Shown here: positions 1-5,232 of the stretch, piece after piece
How the letters are laid out: every line of letters begins with the position of its first letter
Numbering within the stretch: the stretch's first letter is position 1
Assembly (NCBI GenBank): GCA_910577065.1
Contig: CAJTLD010000039.1
Span: 15,723 to 20,954 of the forward strand
DNA: 5,232 bases
Direction: 5' to 3'
From: an uncultured Lachnospiraceae bacterium
GTDB taxonomy: Bacteria; Bacillota; Clostridia; Lachnospirales; Lachnospiraceae
Made by a program: the position numbers and the translations under genes
The notes under the pieces: model-generated
Seen by the model: the letters and a program-made list of their open reading frames with translations, nothing else
The model's database searches: none
Told to the model about the DNA's origin: nothing

Positions 1-896
1 CAATGGAAGGCTTTAAGGGAATGAAGAAGCCGACGCTGGTGTCGGGGACGGACGGCGTGGGCACAAAGCTAAAGCTGGCGTTTCTTTTGGATAAGCACGA
101 TACGATTGGAATCGACTGTGTCGCCATGTGCGTAAACGATATTGCGTGCGCAGGGGCTGAGCCGTTATTCTTTTTAGATTACATTGCGTGCGGCAAAAAT
201 TATCCGGAGAAAATCGCAGAGATTGTAAAGGGCGTGGCGGAAGGCTGTAAGATGAGCGGCGCGGCTCTGATCGGCGGTGAAACGGCGGAGCATCCGGGTC
301 TGATGCCGGAGGATGAATATGATCTGGCGGGATTTGCCGTTGGGGTTGTGGACGAAGGGGACATTATTACGGGCAGCGAAATTGCAGAGGGAGACGTTTT
401 GATCGGTATCGCAAGTTCCGGCGTGCACTCCAACGGATTTTCCCTGGTGCGCAAGGTATTTCGGATGGAAGAGGGCGCGCTTTGCACGCACTGCGACGAA
501 CTGGGCATGACGCTTGGCGAAGCGCTGCTTACCCCGACGAAGATTTATGTAAAAGCGTTAAAAGCAGTAAAGGAAGCGGGCGTGCGGATAAAAGGGTGCA
601 GCCACATTACAGGCGGCGGCTTTTATGAAAATATCCCGCGGATGCTGCCGGAAGGGATGCACGCAGTAATCGAACAGAACAGCTATCCGGTGCCGCCGAT
701 TTTTCAGATGCTGGCAAGGGAAGGCCAGGTATCGGAGCAGATGATGTATAATACTTACAACATGGGGCTCGGCATGGTGCTTGCGGTTTCTTCTGCGGAT
801 GCGGACAAGGCGGCGGAGGCAGTCCGGTCGGCCGGGGATACGCCTTATGTGGTCGGGAATATCATACGGAAAGAAAAAGGAGTTACTTTATGTTAA
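1..896 (+). CDS. purM: Phosphoribosylformylglycinamidine cyclo-ligase (AIR synthetase), 5'-truncated by window edge
   Basis: PurM catalyses the ATP-dependent closure of FGAM to aminoimidazole ribonucleotide (AIR), step five of de novo purine synthesis, in the cytoplasm. The visible 297 residues contain the family signatures in order (numbered from the ATG at 3): SGTDGVGTKL at 14-23, the nucleotide-binding GGETAEHPG at 91-99, SSGVHSNGFSLVR at 138-150, LTPTKIYV at 176-183, HITGGGFYENIPR at 201-213 and YNMGLGM at 252-258. In full-length PurM (about 345 aa) the SGTDGVGTKL motif lies near residue 60, so roughly 50 codons are missing. The ATG at position 3 is therefore an internal methionine, not the start, and bases 1-2 are the end of the preceding codon. 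The C-terminus is intact and its stop overlaps the purN start by 7 nt, indicating translational coupling. No anomalies are seen in the visible part. Identification is secure. Confidence 0.98.
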   Translation, partial: MEGFKGMKKPTLVSGTDGVGTKLKLAFLLDKHDTIGIDCVAMCVNDIACAGAEPLFFLDYIACGKNYPEKIAEIVKGVAEGCKMSGAALIGGETAEHPGLMPEDEYDLAGFAVGVVDEGDIITGSEIAEGDVLIGIASSGVHSNGFSLVRKVFRMEEGALCTHCDELGMTLGEALLTPTKIYVKALKAVKEAGVRIKGCSHITGGGFYENIPRMLPEGMHAVIEQNSYPVPPIFQMLAREGQVSEQMMYNTYNMGLGMVLAVSSADADKAAEAVRSAGDTPYVVGNIIRKEKGVTLC

Positions 897-1525
897 AGGT
901 GGCGGTACTGGTGTCGGGCGGCGGTACGAATCTGGCGGCGATTTTAGACGCCGTCAAAGACGGGACGATTACGAATGCCAGGGTGGAAGCGGTAATCAGC
1001 AACAATCCGAATGCCTATGCCCTGAAGCGTGCGGCAAAAAGGGGGATTGCACATGCGTGCATTTCCCCGAAATCGTTTGAGAGCAGGGAACGGTTCAACC
1101 GGGCGCTGCTGGATAAGTTAAAAGAACTGGAGCCGGATTTGATTGTGCTGGCAGGCTTTTTGGTAGTGATCCCGCCGGAAGTAATCGCAGCGTTCCGAAA
1201 CAGGATCATCAATATTCATCCGTCTCTGATCCCCGCCTTCTGCGGAAAGGGATATTACGGCCTAAAAGTGCATGAGGGCGTACTTTCGCGCGGGGCAAAG
1301 GTGACCGGGGCGACGGTGCATTTTGTAGACGAAGGGACGGATACCGGGCCGATTCTGTTACAGAAGGCGGTTGCGGTGGAAGAGACGGATACGCCCGAAA
1401 CGCTGCAGCGCAGGGTTATGGAACAGGCGGAGTGGAAGATTCTGCCCGAAGCGATTCATCTGATTGCAAACGGGCGTGTGCGGATTGCGGACGGCAGGGC
1501 GGTGGTTTTGCCGGACGGGGAGTAA
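890..1525 (+). CDS. purN: Phosphoribosylglycinamide formyltransferase (GAR transformylase)
   Basis: PurN transfers a formyl group from 10-formyltetrahydrofolate to GAR to give FGAR, step three of purine synthesis. The 211-aa length fits the monofunctional bacterial enzyme. The N-terminal phosphate-binding loop reads VSGGGTNL (8-15). The catalytic triad known from E. coli (Asn106, His108, Asp144) is present as N108 and H110 in INIHPSLIP and D151 in DEGTDTGP. The start is the ATG at 890, with AGGAG at 878-882 leaving 7 nt of spacing. It overlaps the end of purM, so the two are translationally coupled. The gene is GC-rich (37 of 60 bases in 901-960). Its stop codon is followed within 16 nt by the first gene of an AT-rich block rather than directly by another pur gene. 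Function is certain by motif. Confidence 0.98.
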   Translation: MLKVAVLVSGGGTNLAAILDAVKDGTITNARVEAVISNNPNAYALKRAAKRGIAHACISPKSFESRERFNRALLDKLKELEPDLIVLAGFLVVIPPEVIAAFRNRIINIHPSLIPAFCGKGYYGLKVHEGVLSRGAKVTGATVHFVDEGTDTGPILLQKAVAVEETDTPETLQRRVMEQAEWKILPEAIHLIANGRVRIADGRAVVLPDGE

Positions 1526-1537
1526 GGATACGGTGAT
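1523..1537 (+). promoter_or_regulatory. Ribosome binding site for the first gene of the inserted block
   Basis: Just at the purN stop the sequence reads TAAGGA (1523-1528), then GGTGAT (1532-1537), four bases before ATG 1542. GGTGAT matches the downstream half of the full anti-Shine-Dalgarno complement AAGGAGGTGAT. Aligned that way, the SD core sits about 8 nt from the ATG, a normal distance. This favours ATG 1542 over an in-frame GTG at 1533 and over the in-frame ATG at 1464, which lies deep inside purN. AGGA at 1538-1541 directly abuts the ATG and is too close to work. Confidence 0.5.
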
Positions 1538-1541
1538 AGGA

Positions 1542-2258
1542 ATGCCGTGTAAAACATATTTTTGGATTGAGGATCGGCAGGGAAAAGCAGGATATACATT
1601 TTGGTCGGCATTTATGCACCAAATGAGTCCGGGTGTCATTGTTGAAGGAAGAAAAAATAACAGTGAACTTGTGAAAGCGGTAAAAGCGTTAGAAGATAAG
1701 AATAATAAATATATTATTGTATATGATAATGCTTTTGACAATGTTCAGGCATATCAGGAACGAAAAAGATTGAATCTGTATGCAGGACAAAAGCCGAATG
1801 TTATCATTGTGGATATTGTCTGCTTTGAATATGTACTGTTGGAATTTGACAGGCTGATAGATTGGATTTATACGCCCAAAGATGAGTTTTTGGCAAAACG
1901 GGCAGGTGCAATCCGGGCGCGCAAGAAACTTGTACAAATGCTCAGCGCAGGAGAAACAGATTACAAAACACTCCGGGAAGTGGCTGAGTATGACGCTCAT
2001 CTGGAAAAACATAATATTGAGCAATTATCCGCAAAATTGCTGTTTGATTTAACAAGAAACACCGGATTTGAGGTTACGAAAGGGACAATTGGGGCTTGCT
2101 GGATTTTAGCATGCTGCGATTGGGCAGGACGGCAGGAAAATGATGTATGCGGATTGGATCCGGTTCGCCCGTCGGCTGCCGATAAAATGAAGGCTGTTTT
2201 AAGGGGAACCTCTCTTTACAGTAAATTTTTGCAGGCAGGGCTGGAGGTGTTATTGTGA
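1542..2258 (+). CDS. Uncharacterised 238-aa protein, possibly TOPRIM/DUF4435-like (first gene of three-gene block)
   Basis: I do not recognise this as a named family. Visible features, numbered from ATG 1542: a hydrophobic strand leading into VIVEG (E35), a second strand ending in IIVYDNAFDN (D62, D66), and a third strand VIIVD followed by FEYVLLEF (95-102). A glutamate after a strand, acidic residues after the next strand and a later aromatic-E-aromatic-LL motif recall TOPRIM-type folds and DUF4435 proteins. However, the acidic pair is D-x3-D rather than the classical DxD, so this is tentative. The C-terminal half is helical and cysteine-bearing (ACWILACCDW, then DVCGLDP), with no clear zinc motif. 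There is no signal peptide or membrane segment, so a cytoplasmic location is likely. It begins 16 nt after purN and overlaps the next gene by 4 nt. The base composition is much more AT-rich than purN (12 G/C in 1681-1740). A real gene is very likely; the function is unknown. Confidence 0.85.
   Translation: MPCKTYFWIEDRQGKAGYTFWSAFMHQMSPGVIVEGRKNNSELVKAVKALEDKNNKYIIVYDNAFDNVQAYQERKRLNLYAGQKPNVIIVDIVCFEYVLLEFDRLIDWIYTPKDEFLAKRAGAIRARKKLVQMLSAGETDYKTLREVAEYDAHLEKHNIEQLSAKLLFDLTRNTGFEVTKGTIGACWILACCDWAGRQENDVCGLDPVRPSAADKMKAVLRGTSLYSKFLQAGLEVLL
2243..2247 (+). promoter_or_regulatory. Shine-Dalgarno GGAGG supporting a GTG start at 2255
   Basis: GGAGG at 2243-2247 lies 7 nt before GTG 2255, an ideal spacing. 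It decides the start of the second block gene in favour of this GTG. The GTG overlaps the TGA of the upstream gene as GTGA (2255-2258), a standard translational-coupling junction. Confidence 0.8.
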
Positions 2259-2698
2259 TTACGATATATAAAGATAAGAAAGATATACCGATTCATATGG
2301 AATACGTAGAGTGGAATGATCTTTTTTTTAACAAAAACACCGCTTTGAAGCTGGACGGACGCGCTGCGAAAATCATAGAACAGATTGATGAAGCGAAGGT
2401 AATCAGCAAATTTCAGATCCGTTCTAAATTCCATGAAACAGTAGTGGATGTTGATTGCCTGTCTACAGGCTGCAAGACGGTTTTAAATGTATTATATTTT
2501 CCGGATAAGGTTTTTTGTATAAAAGAATGCGGTGAGAATGCTTTGGAAGCGCTCTATCGTCTCTCACGGGGCGCTGTTTACAGCAATTATGCGATGATTC
2601 CGTTTGATATGACACGGGTTTGCGCCGTTTCCGGTGAAAGCAGCCGGGAAATCGACGATTATGAAATATTAAAGGAGTGGTGGCATCATGAACGGTAA
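2255..2698 (+). CDS. DUF4869-like protein of unknown function (second gene of three-gene block)
   Basis: This is a 147-aa soluble protein with no signal peptide or membrane segment. From memory its layout resembles DUF4869, a small family common in Clostridia. It has an N-terminal strand (ITIYKDKK), then an IIEQIDEAKVIS segment around 40-52, then LSTGCKTVLNVLYFPDKVFCIKECGEN around 69-95, where DUF4869 proteins typically carry an LSGGVKTL-like stretch followed by CGDN. It also has a later IPFD near 115-118, comparable to the family's hydrophobic MxF region. No catalytic motif is evident. The start is GTG 2255, set by the GGAGG upstream. It overlaps the gene before by 4 nt and the gene after by 11 nt, so the three products are probably made together and may form a complex. 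The gene is AT-rich (18 G/C in 2281-2340). Gene reality is high, family assignment moderate, function unknown. Confidence 0.82.
   Translation: MITIYKDKKDIPIHMEYVEWNDLFFNKNTALKLDGRAAKIIEQIDEAKVISKFQIRSKFHETVVDVDCLSTGCKTVLNVLYFPDKVFCIKECGENALEALYRLSRGAVYSNYAMIPFDMTRVCAVSGESSREIDDYEILKEWWHHER
2671..2677 (+). promoter_or_regulatory. Shine-Dalgarno AAAGGAG for the P-loop gene
   Basis: AAAGGAG lies inside the 3' end of the preceding gene, 10 nt before ATG 2688. It supports that start even though the start overlaps the upstream reading frame by 11 nt. Confidence 0.75.
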
Positions 2699-3116
2699 AC
2701 CGGTAGTTATGGAACATTTTTCAACGGTGCATACATCCTTTCTTTTGAATTTTGCCTTTACTAATAATATTACAATTTTAACGGGTGTTTCTGCTTCCGG
2801 AAAAACACTGTCTTTTTCCATGATTCGGGAATGCATGGCGGTGGATGAAGCTGTTCTATGCCTGAATTATCTGGATTGCCGGAGGGACATAAAGGAATTG
2901 CTGCGGCATACAAAAGGAAAATTGATTGTAATAGATAATGCTGACATTTTACTGGACGAAGCGGCTAGGAAATATATTTCTCTGGATGGGGAAAACCAAT
3001 ATCTGCTGATTGGGCGTAATCCGGAAAATCTGTTTGCGACGAAAGAAAATCTGTTTGAATTAGTAAATAAAAAAGTCGGAGAACAGACGGAATTTTCGAT
3101 ACAGCCATATTTATAA
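2688..3116 (+). CDS. Small P-loop NTPase, 142 aa (third gene of three-gene block)
   Basis: A predicted ATP/GTP-binding protein. Strand ITIL leads into a canonical Walker A, GVSASGKT (33-40, K39 and T40). The Walker B strand is LIVIDNAD (79-86, D83), followed by a possible sensor-like strand YLLIGRN (105-111). The order fits a minimal P-loop/AAA-like core. At 142 aa it lacks the usual lid or C-terminal helical domain of AAA+ proteins. The residue after the Walker B aspartate, often the catalytic glutamate, is asparagine (N84), with D86 nearby. It may therefore bind nucleotide and hydrolyse slowly, or need a partner to complete the site. The start ATG 2688 has AAAGGAG 10 nt upstream and overlaps the previous gene. 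It is AT-rich (20 G/C in 2761-2820) like the other two block genes. NTP binding is well supported; the biological role is unknown. Confidence 0.87.
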   Translation: MNGKPVVMEHFSTVHTSFLLNFAFTNNITILTGVSASGKTLSFSMIRECMAVDEAVLCLNYLDCRRDIKELLRHTKGKLIVIDNADILLDEAARKYISLDGENQYLLIGRNPENLFATKENLFELVNKKVGEQTEFSIQPYL

Positions 3117-3169
3117 AAACTGCGGTTTAAAAGAGGACGACAGAACTGCCGAAACGAAAGGAGCATACG
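3117..3169 (+). other. Short spacer between inserted block and purD, with purD ribosome binding site
   Basis: This 53-nt gap is the longest untranslated stretch between genes in the window apart from the tail. It holds the purD Shine-Dalgarno AAAGGAG (3157-3163), 6 nt from ATG 3170. It also contains two near-copies of an octamer, AACTGCGG (3118-3125) and AACTGCCG (3144-3151), and a weak stem GCGGTT (3122-3127) with AACTGC (3144-3149), including one G-T pair. There is no T-run and no recognisable -35/-10 pair, so neither a terminator nor a promoter is called. Transcription probably reads through from purN into purD. Confidence 0.6.
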
Positions 3170-4444
3170 ATGAAAGTACTGATTGTAGGAAGCGGCGGAC
3201 GGGAGCACGCGATTGCGGCAAGCGTGGCAAAGAGCAGCCGTGTGGATAAAATTTACTGCGCGCCGGGCAACGCCGGGATTGGAACAATAGCGGAGTGCGT
3301 GCCGATCGGCGCGATGGAATTTGAAAAATTAGCCGGTTTTGCAAAAGAAAAAGAGATTGATTTTACCATTATCGGGATGGACGATCCGCTTTGCGGCGGG
3401 ATTGTAGACGTGTTTGAAGCGGCCGGGTTAAAGGTATTCGGCCCGAGGAAGGACGCGGCAATCTTAGAAGGCTCCAAAGCGTTTTCCAAAGACCTGATGA
3501 AAAAATACGGGATACCGACGGCGGCGTATGAGACATTTGACGATCCGGCGGCTGCCCTTGCATATCTTGAGACGGCAAAGATGCCTGTCGTATTAAAAGC
3601 GGACGGGCTGGCGCTTGGAAAAGGCGTTTTAATCTGCAATACGTTAGAAGAAGCAAAAGACGGCGTCAGAGAAATTATGGAGGACAAAAAATTTGGAGCG
3701 GCCGGAAACCATATGGTCGTAGAAGAATTTATGACAGGGCGCGAGGTTTCCGTACTTACGTTTGTAGACGGAAAAACCATCCGCATCATGTCGTCCGCGC
3801 AGGATCACAAACGTGCAAAAGACGGGGATCAGGGATTAAATACCGGAGGTATGGGAACATTTTCTCCAAGCCCGTTCTATACAAAAGAAACAGACGCATT
3901 TTGCAGGGAGCATATTTACCAGAAAACGGTAGACGCGATGGCTGCGGAAGGCAGGGAATACAAGGGCGTTATATTCTTTGGGCTGATGCTGACAAAAGAA
4001 GGGCCGAAGGTGTTAGAATACAATGCCAGGTTCGGCGACCCGGAAGCGCAGGTTGTACTGCCGCGGATGAAAAACGATATCATTGACGTTATGGAAGCCT
4101 GTGTGGACGGCACATTAGATCAGATTCCGCTGGAATTTGAAGACAATGCGGCAGTCTGCGTGGTGCTGGCTTCGGACGGATATCCGGTTTCCTATGAAAA
4201 AGGGTTTGCGGTAACCGGAGAAGAGAATTTTAAAGGAAAAGAAGGGTATTACTGTTTCCATGCAGGGACAAAGCTGGATGAAAACGGGACGGTTGTGACA
4301 AACGGCGGGCGCGTGCTGGGGATTACGGCAAAAGGAGCGGATCTGAAAGAAGCGCGTGCAAATGCATATAAAGCGGCAGAATGGGTTTCTTTTGAAAATA
4401 AATATATGCGGCATGATATCGGAAAGGCAATTGACGAGGTATAA
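3170..4444 (+). CDS. purD: Phosphoribosylamine-glycine ligase (GAR synthetase)
   Basis: PurD joins 5-phosphoribosylamine and glycine with ATP to form GAR, step two of purine synthesis, using an ATP-grasp fold. The 424-aa length is typical. Motifs in order: N-terminal VGSGGREHA (6-14), LEGSKAFSKDLM (99-110), the ATP-binding KADGLALGKGV (143-153), DHKRAKDGDQGLNTGGMG (212-229) and the metal/ATP site EYNARFGDPEAQ (283-294). The segment usually written GPExPL reads GMDDPL (69-74) here; I take it as a lineage variant. ATG 3170 is backed by AAAGGAG at 3157-3163. Composition returns to GC-rich (39 of 60 in 3181-3240), unlike the block just upstream. It is separated from purN by that block, and an HAD gene follows after 15 nt. 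Identification is secure. Confidence 0.99.
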   Translation: MKVLIVGSGGREHAIAASVAKSSRVDKIYCAPGNAGIGTIAECVPIGAMEFEKLAGFAKEKEIDFTIIGMDDPLCGGIVDVFEAAGLKVFGPRKDAAILEGSKAFSKDLMKKYGIPTAAYETFDDPAAALAYLETAKMPVVLKADGLALGKGVLICNTLEEAKDGVREIMEDKKFGAAGNHMVVEEFMTGREVSVLTFVDGKTIRIMSSAQDHKRAKDGDQGLNTGGMGTFSPSPFYTKETDAFCREHIYQKTVDAMAAEGREYKGVIFFGLMLTKEGPKVLEYNARFGDPEAQVVLPRMKNDIIDVMEACVDGTLDQIPLEFEDNAAVCVVLASDGYPVSYEKGFAVTGEENFKGKEGYYCFHAGTKLDENGTVVTNGGRVLGITAKGADLKEARANAYKAAEWVSFENKYMRHDIGKAIDEV

Positions 4445-4459
4445 CCGGAAGGGATTTGC

Positions 4460-5092
4460 ATGAAAAAAGGGATTATTTTTGACATGGACGGCACGCTGTG
4501 GGATTCCTCGGAACATGTCGCCCGTTCCTGGGACGAAACGGTTCGGAAGGAAGTGGGGGGAATACGGAGGATTACGACAGAAGACATCCGGGGCGTTATG
4601 GGTCGGACGATGACGGAGATTGCGGGAATACTGTTTCCTATGCTGGGAGAGAAAGAGGCAAATGCGCTTGTGGATCTCTGCGGGGAGGAGGAAAACGCAT
4701 ATCTTAGGGTACACGGGGGGATACTGTATCCGAAGCTTACAGAGACGTTACGGATTCTGGCGGCAGAGTATCCGCTTTATATTGTGAGCAATTGCCAGAA
4801 CGGGTATATCGAGGCGTTTTTGGATTACTATGGGTTCTGGGAGTATTTTAAGGATATCCAGTGCTTTGGGAATAACCAAATGGGAAAAGGGCATAATATT
4901 GCACTGGTTGTGAAGCGGAATGCGCTGGACGATGCGGTTTATGTCGGGGATATCCAGGGCGATTACGATGCCAGTATGGAAGCGGGAGTGAAGTTTGTGC
5001 ATGCGGCGTATGGATTTGGGCGGATTTCGCAGGAGGCGCCGTTTGTGCAGGAGATTGCGGAATTGCCGCGGGTTTTGCGGGACGTGTTTTAA
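4460..5092 (+). CDS. HAD-superfamily phosphatase (phosphoglycolate phosphatase-like)
   Basis: A 210-aa hydrolase of the haloacid dehalogenase superfamily, which cleaves phosphate esters through a phospho-aspartate intermediate. All four motifs are visible: motif I DMDGT (nucleophile D8, acid/base D10), motif II in YIVSNCQ (S110), motif III lysine in MGKGHN (K143) and motif IV VGDIQGDYDA (Mg-binding D164 and D168). A helical cap (about residues 15-85) between motifs I and II fits subfamily I enzymes of the phosphoglycolate phosphatase type. The start ATG 4460 has GGAAGGG at 4447-4453, 6 nt upstream. It lies 15 nt after purD and is very likely co-transcribed. The true substrate cannot be read from sequence; a nucleotide, phosphoribosyl or general housekeeping phosphatase are all possible. 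The fold is sure, the specific role is not. Confidence 0.95.
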   Translation: MKKGIIFDMDGTLWDSSEHVARSWDETVRKEVGGIRRITTEDIRGVMGRTMTEIAGILFPMLGEKEANALVDLCGEEENAYLRVHGGILYPKLTETLRILAAEYPLYIVSNCQNGYIEAFLDYYGFWEYFKDIQCFGNNQMGKGHNIALVVKRNALDDAVYVGDIQGDYDASMEAGVKFVHAAYGFGRISQEAPFVQEIAELPRVLRDVF

Positions 5093-5232
5093 GAAGCGCG
5101 GCTGTGAGGTCTGGCAAAGATACATCAGCCAGAGGGCAGGGTATGCGGCAGGGGCGGTGTTCCCGGATTAAGCGGCTCTAAAGTATCCCCGATGCGTTTT
5201 CCCGTGCGGACGGAACCGCCCTAAACGCGCCG
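5093..5232. repeat. Gene-free tail with inverted repeats, possible edge of an interspersed element
   Basis: No convincing gene is seen in the last 140 nt. Several inverted repeats are present: TCTGGC (5110-5115) with GCCAGA (5128-5133); GGGCGGT plus TCC (5152-5158, 5161-5163) with GGAACCGCCC (5212-5221); CCGT (5202-5205) with ACGG (5210-5213) around a GCGG loop; and GCGTTT (5194-5199) with AAACGC (5223-5228). None is followed by a T-run, so a classical intrinsic terminator is not supported. From memory, the short translation of 5181-5221 looks like spurious small ORFs seen many times in Lachnospiraceae genomes, which would fit a dispersed repeat. The element is cut by the window end. Confidence 0.35.

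Noticed and set aside
781..1080. Open + strand frame spanning the purM-purN junction
   Set aside because: It is out of frame with two certain genes, arginine- and glycine-rich in a way typical of shifted frames in GC-rich DNA, and has no recognisable motif.
1533..1535. GTG start at 1533 for the first block gene
   Set aside because: TAAGGA at 1523-1528 leaves only 4 nt of spacing and the gain is just three residues. It remains possible but is less likely than ATG 1542.
1464..1541. In-frame ATG at 1464 as the start of the first block gene
   Set aside because: It would place 62 nt of the gene inside the 3' end of purN with an unrelated-looking peptide. ATG 1542 has a suitably placed GGTGAT and removes the overlap.
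1692..1730. AT-rich stretch with TATGAT resembling a -10 box
   Set aside because: It is inside a coding region, has no TTGACA-like -35 at the right distance, and AT-rich coding DNA often produces such matches.
3253..3789. Long open reading frame on the - strand opposite purD
   Set aside because: It lies entirely antisense to a certain gene, is rich in Ser/Pro/Ala as expected from mirrored codons, and shows no domain.
5110..5133. Hairpin TCTGGC/GCCAGA as an intrinsic terminator after the HAD gene
   Set aside because: The stem is only 6 bp with a 12-nt loop and no T-run follows it.
5178..5232. Short - strand frame ending at 5178 as a possible 3' end of a gene entering from the right
   Set aside because: Only 17 codons are visible, other frames are equally open there, and inverted repeats overlap it. 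A gene cannot be supported.

Overview
This window is part of a de novo purine biosynthesis operon from a low-to-mid GC Gram-positive bacterium, most likely a member of Clostridia and probably Lachnospiraceae. That placement rests on the style of the PurM, PurN and PurD proteins, strong AAAGGAG-type ribosome binding sites and tight same-strand packing. It is inferred from reading, not from a search. Every supported gene lies on the + strand.

Layout: (1) 1-896, the 3' part of purM (AIR synthetase), whose first ~50 codons lie upstream of the window. (2) 890-1525, purN (GAR formyltransferase), overlapping purM by 7 nt. (3) 1542-3116, a compact AT-rich three-gene block of unfamiliar proteins: a 238-aa protein with possible TOPRIM/DUF4435-like features, a 147-aa protein resembling DUF4869, and a 142-aa P-loop NTPase. 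The three genes overlap each other by 4 and 11 nt. (4) 3170-4444, purD (GAR synthetase). (5) 4460-5092, a HAD-superfamily phosphatase 15 nt after purD. (6) 5093-5232, a gene-free tail with several inverted repeats, possibly the edge of an interspersed repeat element.

PurD makes GAR from phosphoribosylamine and glycine, PurN formylates GAR to FGAR, and PurM closes FGAM to AIR. The HAD enzyme could be a phosphatase acting near this pathway, but its substrate cannot be read from sequence.

The notable item is the three-gene block. It separates purN from purD, the slot held by purH in the Bacillus subtilis purMNHD order. It is clearly poorer in GC than the pur genes: two sampled 60-nt lines have 12 and 18 G/C in the block, against 37 and 39 in purN and purD. 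It carries no visible promoter or terminator of its own, so it probably rides on the purine transcript. A small ATPase next to a possible TOPRIM-like protein and a third conserved partner is a combination I cannot assign to a named system. It is the best candidate here for an undescribed multi-gene system such as phage defence, nucleic-acid surveillance or regulation, but its function is open.
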